Assembly: GCF_000730165.1 (NCBI RefSeq)
Contig: NZ_CP022113.1
Span: forward strand, 62,001 to 126,000
Length of the DNA: 64,000 nucleotides
Reading direction: 5' to 3'
From: Nitrospirillum viridazoti CBAmc
Lineage (GTDB): Bacteria > Pseudomonadota > Alphaproteobacteria > Azospirillales > Azospirillaceae
Both the position numbers and the translations under genes were made by a program. The notes under the pieces were generated by a model. It searched no databases and was not told the DNA's origin. It worked only from the letters and a program-made list of their open reading frames with translations. Numbering within the stretch: position 1 is the stretch's first letter; each line of letters opens with the position of its first letter. Positions 34,294 through 43,500 of this stretch are shown here, one piece after another.

Positions 34294-34336
34294 CAGCCCG
34301 TCCCGGCTCAACCCGCCGCTTCCAGGAGTGAGGGTC

Positions 34337-35920
34337 ATGGTAAACGCAGTATCACAGGCGGCACCCGCCGGCGCTGAAGCGCCCACCAGCTTCAAGACCT
34401 GGTTCGCGGTGGTGGGGTCGATGATCGGCGCCTTCATGGCGGTGCTGAACATCCAGATCACCAACGCCTCCCTGCCCGACATCCAGGGCGCCATCGGCGC
34501 CGGCATCGACGACGGCGGCTGGATCTCCACCTCCTACCTGGTGGCGGAGATCGTGGTCATCCCGCTGACCGGTTTCCTGGTGCCGGTGTTCTCGCTGCGC
34601 CGCTACCTGCTGACCAACACGGCCCTGTTCCTGGTGCTGTCGGTGGCCTGCGCCTTCGCCGGCAACCTGCAGCAGATGATCCTGCTGCGCGCCCTGCAGG
34701 GCTTCTTCGGCGGCGTGCTTATTCCGCTGGCCTTCACCATCACCCTGACCATGCTGCCCCGGTCGAAGCAGCCCATCGGCCTTGCGCTGTTCGCCCTATC
34801 GGCCACCTTCGCGCCCGCCATCGGCCCCACCATCGGCGGCTACCTGACCCAGACCTACGGCTGGCAGTACATCTTCTACGTCAACGTCGTGCCCGGCGCC
34901 GTCATGCTGGCCGCTCTGTTCCCCACCCTGCCGGCGGCGCCCATGAAGCTGTCGCTGCTGAAGAGGGGGGATTGGCCCGGCATCGCCACCCTGGCCATCG
35001 GCCTGGCCGCCCTGCAGACGGTGCTGGAGGAAGGCAACAAGGACGACTGGTTCGGCTCCCCCTTCATCGTGAAGCTGTCGGTGGTGGCGGTGCTGTCGCT
35101 GGGCGCCTTCCTGTGGATCGAGCTGACGGTGGCCAACCCGCTGCTGAACCTGCGCCTGCTGACCCGGCGCAATTTCGGCCTGGGCAGCGTCAGCAACATT
35201 ATCCTGGGCATGGCGCTCTATGGTTCGGTCTTCCTGCTGCCCAGTTACCTGTCGCAGATGCAGGGCTACAACTCGGAACAGGTGGGCGAGGTGCTGGCCT
35301 GGACCGGCTTTCCCCAGTTGCTCATCATCCCCTTCGTGCCCTTCCTGATGAAGAAGGTCGATGCCCGTATCCTGGTGGGCGTGGGCTTCCTCCTCTTCGC
35401 CGCCAGCTGCTTCCTGAACATCCATTTGTCCAAGGACTACGCCGCCGACCAACTGGTCCTGCCCAACGTGGTCCGCGCCGTGGGCCAGTCCTTGGTGATG
35501 ACGCCCCTGTCGGCGCTGGCCACCGGTGGCATCGAGCGTGAGAGCGCCGGCTCCGCCTCCGCCCTGTTCAACATGATGCGCAACCTGGGCGGCTCGGTCG
35601 GCATCGCCGGCCTGCAGACCATCCTGACCAAGCGGGAACAGTTCCACTCCACCGTCATCACCACCCATGTGACGGGCTTCAGCGAGGCGACGGCTGACCG
35701 CATCCAGCAGCTGCAGGAACGCTTCCTCTCGGTGGGCGGCGTCGACCCCGACCTCGCCTGGAACCAGGCGGTGCAGGCCATCGGCAAGTCGGTGAAGCTG
35801 CAGTCCTTCCTGCTGGCCTACGGCGACGCCTTCTACCTCATGGGTGGTGCCCTGGTGCTGGCCCTGCTGGCCGCCCTGATGATGAAAAAGACCAGCGGCG
35901 GCGGGGCGGGGGCGCATTGA
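34337..35920 (+). CDS. EmrB-type DHA2 multidrug MFS transporter
   Basis: The transporter has 527 residues from ATG 34337, with CCAGGAGTGAGGG before it. Fourteen predicted membrane segments and the motifs GSMIGAFMAVLNIQITNASLPDIQ, WISTSYLVAEIVVIPLTGFL and LSATFAPAIGPTIGGYL define the DHA2/EmrB group of proton-driven drug exporters. It is co-transcribed with the adaptor (43-base gap) and under probable control of the divergent TetR protein. The substrates cannot be predicted. Confidence 0.92.
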   Translation: MVNAVSQAAPAGAEAPTSFKTWFAVVGSMIGAFMAVLNIQITNASLPDIQGAIGAGIDDGGWISTSYLVAEIVVIPLTGFLVPVFSLRRYLLTNTALFLVLSVACAFAGNLQQMILLRALQGFFGGVLIPLAFTITLTMLPRSKQPIGLALFALSATFAPAIGPTIGGYLTQTYGWQYIFYVNVVPGAVMLAALFPTLPAAPMKLSLLKRGDWPGIATLAIGLAALQTVLEEGNKDDWFGSPFIVKLSVVAVLSLGAFLWIELTVANPLLNLRLLTRRNFGLGSVSNIILGMALYGSVFLLPSYLSQMQGYNSEQVGEVLAWTGFPQLLIIPFVPFLMKKVDARILVGVGFLLFAASCFLNIHLSKDYAADQLVLPNVVRAVGQSLVMTPLSALATGGIERESAGSASALFNMMRNLGGSVGIAGLQTILTKREQFHSTVITTHVTGFSEATADRIQQLQERFLSVGGVDPDLAWNQAVQAIGKSVKLQSFLLAYGDAFYLMGGALVLALLAALMMKKTSGGGAGAH

Positions 35921-36001
35921 GGCCCGTTAAAGAGAGGCGCCCCATCCGGCTTGGGTGGGAGCGCAATTGTATCCAGGCGTGATGTCGCCTATGATATCTC
36001 C

Positions 36002-36427
36002 ATGTTGAAGGTGGTACTGGATACCGATGTGATGGTTGCGGCCTTGCAGAGCGATGCGGGGGCGTCTCGGGCGTTGCTGCTGGCGGCGCTGGATCGGTCA
36101 TACCAGTTACTTTTGTCGACAACCTTGATGATTGAATACGAAGCGGTGCTGACCAGGTCATCGACTCTGACGCAGGCGCGCCTTACGACCGGAGCCGTCT
36201 ACCACCTGTTGGATGAACTGGCGGGTTTGTGTGTGCCGGTTGGGCTCGATTATCGCTGGCGGCCTGCGGCTCAAGATCCGGATGATGACTTGGTCCTGGA
36301 AACGGCTGTCAACGGTGTGGCGGACTACATCGCCACTTTCAATTTGAAGCACCTGGCCGCCCCCGCCGCCCAATTTGGGGTTCCCTGCCTGCGACCCGCT
36401 GACGTCTTACGGAGGATTCGGGAATGA
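36002..36427 (+). CDS. PIN-domain toxin (COG1569 type)
   Basis: The toxin has 141 residues from ATG 36002 (MLKVVLDTDVMVAALQSD). The PIN acidic residues are Asp7/Asp9 (VLDTD), Glu in MIEYEAVL near 44 and Asp in QDPDDDLVLETA near 101. The last strand reads IATFNLKHL. PIN toxins are Mg-dependent RNases that cut tRNA or rRNA. The stop overlaps the next gene by four bases (ATGA). Toxin before antitoxin is the reverse of the usual VapBC order. Confidence 0.82.
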   Translation: MLKVVLDTDVMVAALQSDAGASRALLLAALDRSYQLLLSTTLMIEYEAVLTRSSTLTQARLTTGAVYHLLDELAGLCVPVGLDYRWRPAAQDPDDDLVLETAVNGVADYIATFNLKHLAAPAAQFGVPCLRPADVLRRIRE

Positions 36428-36687
36428 CCACCTTCCCCTTGCGTTTGCCCGACGACTTGAAAGCCGCCGCCGCCGCACAGGCTGAGCGCGCGGGAGTGAG
36501 TTTGAATCAGTTCATCGCGGTCGCCGTGGCTGGGCGGGTTGGCGCTCAAACAGACGCCGAGCGATACTTCGCCGCCCGCGCCGCCCGCGCGATTCCGGGG
36601 CGTGCCCGACAAATCCTGGCTGAGGCTGGGGTGGGGAATCCACCTCGGGATGACGACAGGCTGGATGAAGAGCCCGAGGGCCGATAA
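36424..36687 (+). CDS. Ribbon-helix-helix antitoxin of the PIN toxin
   Basis: The 87-residue protein has an N-terminal ribbon-helix-helix (FPLRLPDDLKAAAAAQAERA, then VSLNQFIAVAVAGRV; residues 4-40), for operator DNA binding. Its Arg/Ala-rich and then acidic tail (RAARAIPGRARQILAEAG, DDDRLDEEPEG) probably wraps and blocks the PIN toxin. It overlaps the toxin gene by four bases, so the two form a toxin-antitoxin pair. Confidence 0.78.
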   Translation: MTTFPLRLPDDLKAAAAAQAERAGVSLNQFIAVAVAGRVGAQTDAERYFAARAARAIPGRARQILAEAGVGNPPRDDDRLDEEPEGR

Positions 36688-36701
36688 GGGACCGGGGCGA
36701 T

Positions 36702-36731
36702 GCCTCCCCTTCATGGGGCGCTTTTGCTTTT
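36702..36731 (+). terminator. Terminator between the two toxin-antitoxin modules
   Basis: CCCC (36706-36709) and GGGG (36715-36718), extended by imperfect GC pairs, are followed by CTTTTGCTTTT. The short stem with a T-rich run lies between the plus-strand antitoxin stop and the end of the convergent PIN gene. Confidence 0.45.
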
Positions 36732-36734
36732 AGA

Positions 36735-37145
36735 TCAGGCGTCCAGCCAATCCTCGCAGCGCAGCCCGTCCACGCGCCGGAACTCCCCCAGATTGCCCGT
36801 CACGACCACCAGGCCCCGGCTGCGTGCATGACCGGCGATCATCAGGTCATAAGGCCCAATCAGGCATTCTCGACGTTCCAGGTCCGCGCGGATGTCGCCA
36901 TAGTGGGATGCCGCATCGTCATCGAAGGGCAGCACCTCCAGGCGGGCGATCAGGCGCTCAACCTTGTCCCGGTTTTGCGTTGGCTGCGTGGAGTTGGCCG
37001 CCCCGTGGAACAACTCCGCCAAGGTGATGGTCGAGATGCAGAGGCCGCCGGGGCCGGCGGCGTTGAATCTTGCGCGCGCCGCCGGTGGCCTGTCCCGCAG
37101 CACCCGGATACAGACGTTGGTATCCAACATGTAGCGCAACATCAA
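36735..37145 (-). CDS. vapC: VapC-type PIN toxin
   Basis: The 136-residue PIN protein has YMLDTNVCIRVLRDRP at the N-terminus (catalytic Asp8), Glu in TLAELFHGAA near residue 44, Asp in GPYDLMIAGHA near 98 and the strand VVVTGNLGEFRRV. This is the FitB/VapC tRNA-cleaving RNase group. Its start overlaps the vapB stop by four bases. The order antitoxin then toxin is the standard one. Confidence 0.92.
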   Translation of the reverse strand: MMLRYMLDTNVCIRVLRDRPPAARARFNAAGPGGLCISTITLAELFHGAANSTQPTQNRDKVERLIARLEVLPFDDDAASHYGDIRADLERRECLIGPYDLMIAGHARSRGLVVVTGNLGEFRRVDGLRCEDWLDA

Positions 37146-37366
37146 AGCTCTTCCCGGGCCTGATGCTCGGGTTGGTCTCGGTCAGGGAAATCCGCAGCGG
37201 GCTCATCGAAGAAGTCGTCCCAAAGGCCGTCAGCCGGTACGATGATGCGCTTCTTGCCTTCCCGGATAATGACCACCTCCCGCACGTCCGCCGGGAAGGA
37301 GACGTCTTTGGGCAGGCGAACGGCCTGGCTGCGATTGGATTGGAAAAGAGTGGTGCGGACCGCCAT
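37142..37366 (-). CDS. vapB: VapB-type AbrB-fold antitoxin
   Basis: The antitoxin has 74 residues from ATG 37366, chosen because GGAGG lies six bases upstream and because an in-frame ATG at 37393 would fall inside the operator palindrome. The N-terminal swapped-hairpin AbrB domain (RTTLFQSNRSQAVRLPKDV) binds DNA. The acidic C-terminus (WDDFFDEPAADFPDRDQPEH) neutralises the PIN toxin. The leader palindromes suggest autoregulation. Confidence 0.9.
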   Translation of the reverse strand: MAVRTTLFQSNRSQAVRLPKDVSFPADVREVVIIREGKKRIIVPADGLWDDFFDEPAADFPDRDQPEHQAREEL

Positions 37367-37380
37367 GGCATGCCTCCGTT

Positions 37381-37430
37381 CCGGGATATCCACAGCGTAT
37401 ATCCCGGAGTGGATATGTCAATGGGATATA
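37381..37430. promoter_or_regulatory. VapB operator: palindrome plus repeats of GGATAT
   Basis: CCGGGATAT (37381-37389) and ATATCCCGG (37399-37407) are perfect 9-bp arms with a 9-base spacer. Two further GGATAT half-sites follow at 37411-37416 and 37424-37429. The block starts 15 bases upstream of vapB, where a VapBC complex would bind to repress its own promoter. Confidence 0.75.
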
Positions 37431-37441
37431 CGTTTGCCCCA

Positions 37442-37588
37442 TCAGCGGCTCGCGTCATCGGACTCGCCTTTGCCGTCCAGCTCGCGCGGGGCCGCCAGGG
37501 TCATGTCAAGGCCGCCGTTGACCGTCCGAACCGTGCCGGTGCGACCGCTGGAGGCGATGCCGCGTAGCGCCGCCGCCCCGCCCGCCTG
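37442..37588 (-). pseudogene. Truncated ohr/osmC-type peroxidase remnant
   Basis: On the minus strand an open frame of about 48 codons ends in a stop at 37442. It includes GTVRTVNGGLDMTLAAPREL and then DGKGE, which matches the N-terminal region of Ohr organic-hydroperoxide reductases (typically DG-x-L-x-hydrophobic-A-x-P-x-EL-GG-x-G). The reading then turns into DDASR and stops, exactly where the catalytic NPEQLFAAGYSACF segment should begin. The break lies 12 bases from the vapB operator, so arrival of the toxin-antitoxin module probably removed the rest. It follows the AhpD-like gene on the same strand. Confidence 0.5.
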
Positions 37589-37606
37589 TTGGTATGATGG
37601 GTCTGT

Positions 37607-38059
37607 TCAAATCTTGGCGGCGGCCGGCACGGCGCGGAAGCTGATGGCCATGCGGTTGTAGGCGTTCATCAGGCCGATGGCGATGGTCAGGTCAGCCAGC
37701 TCCTTATCACTGAACCGCGCGCGGGCGGCCTGAAACTCCGCGTCCGGCACGGTGGTCTCGGCCACCCGGGTCACCGTCTCCGCCCAGCGCAGGGCCGCCT
37801 GCTCCTGCTCCGTGAACAGGGCGCCCGCCTCATGCCAGGCCGGGACCAGCACCAGCTTTTCCACGTCCAGCCCGCCCTTCAGCAGGTCGCGGGAATGCAT
37901 GTCTATGCAGTAGGCGCAACCGTTGATCTGCGAGACGCGCAGGTAGACCAGGTTCACCAGCTGGGCGGGCAGGCCACTCTGGGTGATGTAGCCATAGACG
38001 CCGCCCAAGGCTTTCATGCCGGCGGGGGAGGCGTTGGCGTAGTCGAGACGCAGGGTCAT
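37607..38059 (-). CDS. AhpD-like carboxymuconolactone decarboxylase-family peroxidase
   Basis: The protein has 150 residues from ATG 38059 (MTLRLDYANASPAGMKAL); residues upstream in frame are not conserved. The redox motif C-x2-C with downstream His is present as NGCAYCIDMHSRDL near residue 47. The surrounding helices (WAETVTRVAE, DLTIAIGLMNAYNRMAISF) match the YciW/YnfC-like AhpD family. It would reduce peroxides with thiol electrons. A MocR-type regulator is divergently transcribed 122 bases away and probably controls it. Confidence 0.88.
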   Translation of the reverse strand: MTLRLDYANASPAGMKALGGVYGYITQSGLPAQLVNLVYLRVSQINGCAYCIDMHSRDLLKGGLDVEKLVLVPAWHEAGALFTEQEQAALRWAETVTRVAETTVPDAEFQAARARFSDKELADLTIAIGLMNAYNRMAISFRAVPAAAKI

Positions 38060-38181
38060 GATCCGTTTCCTTATGTCTGTCTGTTGGGTCGGGTGGCGGG
38101 GGCCGTTGACAGGAAGATGCACCCGGCATGGATCAGGAAACAGGACCAAGAATTACCAAAAAGGCTGTACCATGACGGTCC

Positions 38182-39603
38182 ATGGATACCGACCTTTCCA
38201 TCGTCCTGGACCGGGCGGCGGCGATGCCGCTGGCGGCCCAGATCCACGGCGCCCTGCGTCAGGCCATCCTGGGCGGCCGTCTGGCCGCCGGTGCCCGCCT
38301 GCCGTCCTGGCGCGACCTGGCGGCCCAGCTGGGTGTTGCGCGCGGCACCGTGCGGGTGGCGTATGAACGGCTGATGGATGAGCAGCTGGTGGTGGGCATG
38401 GGGGCGGCCGGCACCCGGGTGGCGCGCTGGCCTGTGCCCGACCTGCCGCCGGGGCCGCCGCCGGCGGAAACCTTGCCCATGGCGGCCTTCTTCCATGATT
38501 TCGAGGGCACGCCGCTGGCCTTCCAGATGGGTGTGCCGGCTCAGGATGCCTTTCCCTATACCCAATGGTCCCGCGTCCTGGCGCGTGCGGCGCGCACGGC
38601 GGCCCAGGCGCCGGTGGGTTATCCCGACCCGCGCGGCCATCCCGAGTTGCGGCACGCGATCGCCGCTTACCTCGCGATCGCCCGCGGCATCCAATGCGCG
38701 CCGGGCCAGGTGCTCGTGACCAACGGCTATGCCGGGGCGCTCAACCTGGCCGTTCGCGCCCTGGGGCTGGAGGGCAAGGCGGCGTGGATGGAGGAACCGG
38801 GCTTCCCGCTGACCCGTACGGCCCTGTCGCTGGCCGGGATGCGGCCGGTGCCCGTGCCGGTGGACGGCGAGGGACTGGACGTGGCCGCCGGGGTGGCGGC
38901 GGCCCGTGATGCCGCCCTGGCGGTGGTGACGCCGGGGCAGCAGGCGCCCCTGGGCATGGCGCTGTCGCTGGCCCGCCGCATCGCCCTGTTGGACTGGGCC
39001 CGCCACACCGGCGCCTGGGTGTTGGAGGATGATTACCTGAGCGAGCTGCAACTGGCCGGCCGGGCAGCGCCCGCCCTGGCGGCGGTGGACCACGCGGCGG
39101 GCGGTGACGCCCGGGTGCTGCACGCGGGCACCTTCAGCAAGACCATCAGCCCGGCCCTACGCCTGGGCTTCCTGGTGGTGCCGGCCGCCCTGGCCGGCCA
39201 TTTCGGCGACGTGGCCGCCTGCCTGTCGCCGGCCCCGGCGGCCCCGATGCAGCGGGCCGTCGCCGCCTTCCTGGCGGAGGGGCACTACCTGCGCCACCTG
39301 CGGCGCATGAAGCGGCTGTACGCTGCCCGGCGAGCCACGCTGCTGCGCGCCCTGGATGGTCTGCTGCCGGTACGGGCCACGGCCGGCCTGTCGGTGGTGG
39401 TGTCGCTGCCCCCCGGTACCAATGATATCGCCATCGCCAACCAGGCCCTGGCCTTCGGCATGGCGCCGGTGCCGCTGTCGCCCTGGTACGCGACCGACGG
39501 TAACGACCAGGCCGGCCAGCTGCTGGGCGTTACCAACTTGAACGGCCGCCACCTGGCCGCCGACTGCGGACGACTGGCGGAGTTGGTGGCACGCTTCGGA
39601 TAA
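38182..39603 (+). CDS. MocR/PdxR-type regulator (GntR HTH fused to aminotransferase fold)
   Basis: The 473-residue protein has a GntR winged helix at about 12-80 (LPSWRDLAAQLGVARGTVRVAYERL) and a fold-type I aminotransferase domain from about 110. The PLP-binding Lys320 is in TFSKTISPALRLG, the cofactor-holding EDDYLSEL is near 278, and VTPGQQAPLG replaces the usual TPSHQFPTG. MocR proteins use PLP or amino-acid adducts as effectors. It is divergent from the AhpD-like gene, the most likely target, and 43 bases before a possible leader peptide on its own strand. Confidence 0.88.
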   Translation: MDTDLSIVLDRAAAMPLAAQIHGALRQAILGGRLAAGARLPSWRDLAAQLGVARGTVRVAYERLMDEQLVVGMGAAGTRVARWPVPDLPPGPPPAETLPMAAFFHDFEGTPLAFQMGVPAQDAFPYTQWSRVLARAARTAAQAPVGYPDPRGHPELRHAIAAYLAIARGIQCAPGQVLVTNGYAGALNLAVRALGLEGKAAWMEEPGFPLTRTALSLAGMRPVPVPVDGEGLDVAAGVAAARDAALAVVTPGQQAPLGMALSLARRIALLDWARHTGAWVLEDDYLSELQLAGRAAPALAAVDHAAGGDARVLHAGTFSKTISPALRLGFLVVPAALAGHFGDVAACLSPAPAAPMQRAVAAFLAEGHYLRHLRRMKRLYAARRATLLRALDGLLPVRATAGLSVVVSLPPGTNDIAIANQALAFGMAPVPLSPWYATDGNDQAGQLLGVTNLNGRHLAADCGRLAELVARFG

Positions 39604-39646
39604 GGGGGCTTGACGCCGTCCACGCCCACCCGGCATGGTGCCTGTC

Positions 39647-39745
39647 ATGAACGCCCTGTCCTCCATCCTCGTGGCCGCCCTGGCCACTAAAACCATCACC
39701 ACCACCGCCATCGGCGGGCGGTGCGGGATGGGCTTGTCGGCGTAA
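39647..39745 (+). CDS. Possible 32-residue leader peptide before the isochorismatase gene
   Basis: A short frame starts at ATG 39647 and encodes a peptide with a Thr/Ile-rich core, ATKTITTTAIGG. It ends 18 bases before a strong GC hairpin and 89 bases before the downstream start. No clear ribosome-binding site precedes it (GGTGCCTGTC), so translation is uncertain. The Thr run resembles attenuation leaders but this may be chance. Confidence 0.2.
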   Translation: MNALSSILVAALATKTITTTAIGGRCGMGLSA

Positions 39746-39763
39746 AGCCAGGTCGTTCCGCAA

Positions 39764-39827
39764 CCCCCCGCCCTAACGGGACGGGGGAGACGGCCAGAGG
39801 CGCCTCCGTTCCAAGACCCGAACGGAG
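39764..39827 (+). promoter_or_regulatory. Two leader hairpins; the second covers the ribosome-binding site
   Basis: Hairpin 1 pairs CCCCCGCCC (39765-39773) with GGG-A-CGGGGG (39778-39787) across a TAAC loop, with one bulge. Hairpin 2 pairs CTCCGTTC (39804-39811) with GAACGGAG (39820-39827) across eight bases. The GGAG that would serve the ATG at 39835 lies in the 3' arm of hairpin 2, so translation of the hydrolase could be gated by RNA structure. Confidence 0.45.
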
Positions 39828-39834
39828 ACCCCTC

Positions 39835-40380
39835 ATGAGACCCCAACACTCCCGTCGTTCCTCCTCCGCCCTCATCGTCCTCGACATGCAGGTGGGCTTG
39901 GTACATGGCCCCGTGCCGCCCCATGGCGGCGCCGGCGTGGTCGTGCGCATCCAGGACATGGCCGATCGCGCCCGCAAGGCCGGCGGCATGGTGGTCCTGG
40001 TCCAGCATGACGGCCCGGAAGGGTCGCGCGCCGCCCCGGGTTCCGCCGATTGGCAGCTTGTGGAACAGCTGGCGCCCCAGGCCGGCGACCTGGTAGTGCG
40101 TAAGTCGCGGCCCAGCGTGTTCGCCGGCACGGAGCTGGCGGCCCTGCTGCGCGACCATGGCATCGGCCGCGTGGTGCTGTCGGGCATGAAGACGGAATAT
40201 TGCGTCGATGCCTCCTGCCGCGCCGCCCGTGACTTGGGCTTCGAGGCCGTGTTGGCCGGTGACGCCCACACGACGATCGACACGCCGGCCCTGGCCGCGG
40301 GCGCCATCATCCACCACCACAACCTGACGCTGGGCGGGCCTTTCGCTCAGGTCATGGCGGCGGCGGCCGTGGGGTTTTGA
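39835..40380 (+). CDS. Isochorismatase-like cysteine hydrolase
   Basis: The hydrolase has 181 residues from ATG 39835, with GGAG at 39824-39827. The catalytic triad of the family is present: Asp17 (LIVLDMQVGL), Lys90 (LVVRKSRPSVF) and Cys123 (MKTEYCVDASC). It belongs to the isochorismatase/nicotinamidase/YcaC superfamily; the unusual THTTIDTP and HHHNLTLGG segments leave the substrate open. The leader hairpin over its ribosome-binding site hints at translational control. Confidence 0.85.
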   Translation: MRPQHSRRSSSALIVLDMQVGLVHGPVPPHGGAGVVVRIQDMADRARKAGGMVVLVQHDGPEGSRAAPGSADWQLVEQLAPQAGDLVVRKSRPSVFAGTELAALLRDHGIGRVVLSGMKTEYCVDASCRAARDLGFEAVLAGDAHTTIDTPALAAGAIIHHHNLTLGGPFAQVMAAAAVGF

Positions 40381-40582
40381 CAGAGGATCCTGGCCTGCCC
40401 ATCCGCCGCTGTCCAAAATACCCAGGTAGGTGCAAGTAATGGAAAAGACGCAGGTTTGTTGAGCACCCTCCGTTTCGCGCCCGCTGGTCACCGTTTGGTC
40501 ACAGGCCAAGGCCAACGCCGGCACGCTTGAAAGGGGCGGCGCCCGCTCAAGGGCGCGCCCAGATCAAGGCGGGGAGGGCCAT

Positions 40583-43500
40583 ATGGGGCTTAATACGGGC
40601 ACGGCGGCGCGGCTGCTGAAGGGCGGAACCTCCTTGCTGGCGGTGGGTGTCGCACTGGCGGCGGGATCGGCGCGGGCGCAGGATGTCACGCTCACCGGGA
40701 CCACCATCGGCTATGCCAACGCCGGCGCGCTGGGGGTGTTGCTGGTTGCCGGCACGGCCACCGTGGCGGGCGGCACGGTCGCGGGTATCGCCAACACCGG
40801 CGCCATCGCCACCCTGACCAATGATGGCACGCTGAGCGGCACTTTTGGCGTGCTGAACCAAGGCAGCATCGGCGCACTGGTTGACAGCGGCACCGTTCAG
40901 GCATCGGGCATGGCGGTGCGCAACGAAGGCACCATCGCCAGTGTCAGCATCACCGCCGGTGGCGGCCTCAGCGCCAATTCCACGGCATTATACAACGGCG
41001 GCAGCATCGGCACCCTGGTGAACCAGGGCCGCATCGGCGACGGCATCGGTTTCGGCCGGCATGCGCTTTTGAATACCGGCAGCATCGGCACCGTCCTCAA
41101 CGGTGGCCTGATCAGCGGTTTTTCCGGTGGCGTGGTCAACGTCGGCGCCATGGGCAGCCTGGGCAACACCGGCACCATCGAGGGGCCGGTCATCGCCTTG
41201 ATGAACCAGGGGACAATCGGCCGGCTGGACAACAGCGGGATCATCAATGCCGCCAGCACCGCCCTGTACATCCGCACCTTGGGCGGCGTCGGCCTGGTCA
41301 GCAACAGCGGTTTGATCGCCGGCCAGGCCGGCCTGTGGAACGACGGCAGCATCGCCACGCTGATCAACACCGGCGCCCTCAGCGGCGGCACCCTGGCTGG
41401 TCTGCTGAACCGGGGCTGGATCGGCACGGTGGACAACGGCGCCACCATCAATGCCCTGCTTACCGGCCTGGACAATGCCGGCACGCTGGACAGCGTCATC
41501 AACAGCGGCACCATCATCGGGCGCAGCGACGGCCTGGTGAACGCCGGCACCGTGGGCACGCTCAGCAACAGCGGCACCCTGACCAGCAGCCGGGGGGAGG
41601 CGATCTATAACGGCCAGGGAACCCTGGCCCTGCTGGACAACAGCGGCACCCTCAGCGGCTACAAGGCCATCGCCAACGCCGCCGGCTTGGGCCAGGTGAC
41701 CAACAGCGGGCTGATCAGCGGCACGGGATTCGCGCTGGATCTGTCAGGCACCACGGGGACGGTCAGCAACAGCGGCACCATCATCGGCCCCACCGCCCTG
41801 CGCCTGAACAGCGGCGCCACCCTGGCCGGCCTGGTCAACCAGGGCACCATTATCGGCAACATCGTGAACCTGTCGGCGGACACCCTGACGCTGGCGGGCG
41901 GGGCTGTCCTCGGCACCTACACCGGCACCAACGGCGGCCAGGCCATGGTATCCAGTACGCTGGCCAACGTGGTGCTGGGCGGCGGGCGCCTGCTGCTGAA
42001 CGATGGCGTGGATGTCGGCGGCCACACCCTGGTGAACGCCGGTGCCACCGTGGTGCTGGATACGGTGGTCAGTGTCACCGGGGCCTATGCCCAGGCGCAA
42101 GGCGGGCTGGACCTGGCCACCGTCGCCGCCCGGCTGGTGGTCGGCGGTGCCGCCCTGATCAGCGGCGGCACGGTCATGACGTCGCCCACGGCCATGGCCA
42201 CCTATCGGGTGGGCGCTACCGTGGGTACGTTGGTCCAGGGCGGCACCGGATCCAGCTATGCCGGCGTCACCGTCGCCAGCGGCGTGGCGGGCCTTGCCTT
42301 GGCGGGTCAGGCGGGTGGCACCGACCTGCTGGCGGTGGCGGCCAACGATTACATCGGCGATGCCCAGGGCTCACTGGCCAACACCGGCACGCTGGCGGCC
42401 GCCACGGCCGTACACATTGCGGCGACCGGCAGCCTAGGCACCCTGAACAACAGCGGCACCCTGGAGGGGACGGCCTATGCGATCTACGGCGCCGGCACGC
42501 TGGACACCGTGGTCAACAGCGGGGTGATCGCCGGTACCATCGTCAATGCCACTGCCCATGCCCTGACCATTGCCGGTGGCCTCGGGGGTGCCATCGGCAC
42601 GCTGACCGGCATGGCGGGCGGCCCGGGACTGCTGCGCAGCGGCGGCGATGTGGTCCTGGCCGGTGGCGCCCTGCTGCTGAACGACGCCATCGACGCCGCC
42701 GGGCACACGGTGGCCAACACCGGCGCCACCGTGGCGCTGGGCGGCACGCTGACGATCACCGGCGGCTACAGCCAGACCGGTGGCGTCCTGGCGCTGGGCG
42801 GCAACACCCTGGTGGTGACGGAGGCGGCGCAACTGACCGGCGGCACGGTCACGGCCAGCCTGTCCGCCACCGCCAACCGGATGGCGGGAGAGGTCGCGGG
42901 CACCTTGGTTGCAGGTGGCCTGGCCTCGCGCTATGGCGGCATGGCGGTGGACGTCGGTGTCACCGGCTTGTCGGTGGCTGCGGTGGCGATGACCATCGGC
43001 GGGCAGGTGGACCTAGTGGCCACGGCCACCAACGACTATGTCGGCGGCACCCTGGCCGCGCTGGAGAACAGCGGCGTGATCACGGCCGCCACGGCTGTCC
43101 ACATCGCGGCCACGGGCAGCTTGGGCACCGCCGGCAACACCGGTGTCCTGGTGGGCACCGTGGCGGCCGTCGCCAACCTCGGCACCATCGGTACCGTGAC
43201 CAACAGTGGCCTGATCACCGGCGCGACCGCGTTATACACCAGCGGCAGCATTGGCGCCGTCAGCAACAGCGGCGTGATCGCGGGGCGGATCGTCAACGCC
43301 TCCCCCAACACGCTCAGCATCAGTGGCGGCGGCGGTGGCGCCATGGGCACCCTGACGGGGCTGGCCGGCGCCCAAGGGGCCATCGTCAGCACCGGCGCCG
43401 ACGTGGTGCTGCCGACCGGCAGCCTGCTGCTGAACGACGCGGTGGACGTGACCGGGCACACGCTGGTCAACAGCGGGGCATCGGTGCTGCTGGCCAGCAT

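Noticed and set aside
39647-39745. Threonine-operon attenuator (thrL-like)
   Set aside because: The peptide has a Thr-rich core, but the downstream gene is an isochorismatase-like hydrolase, not a Thr biosynthesis gene, and no U-tract follows the hairpin.
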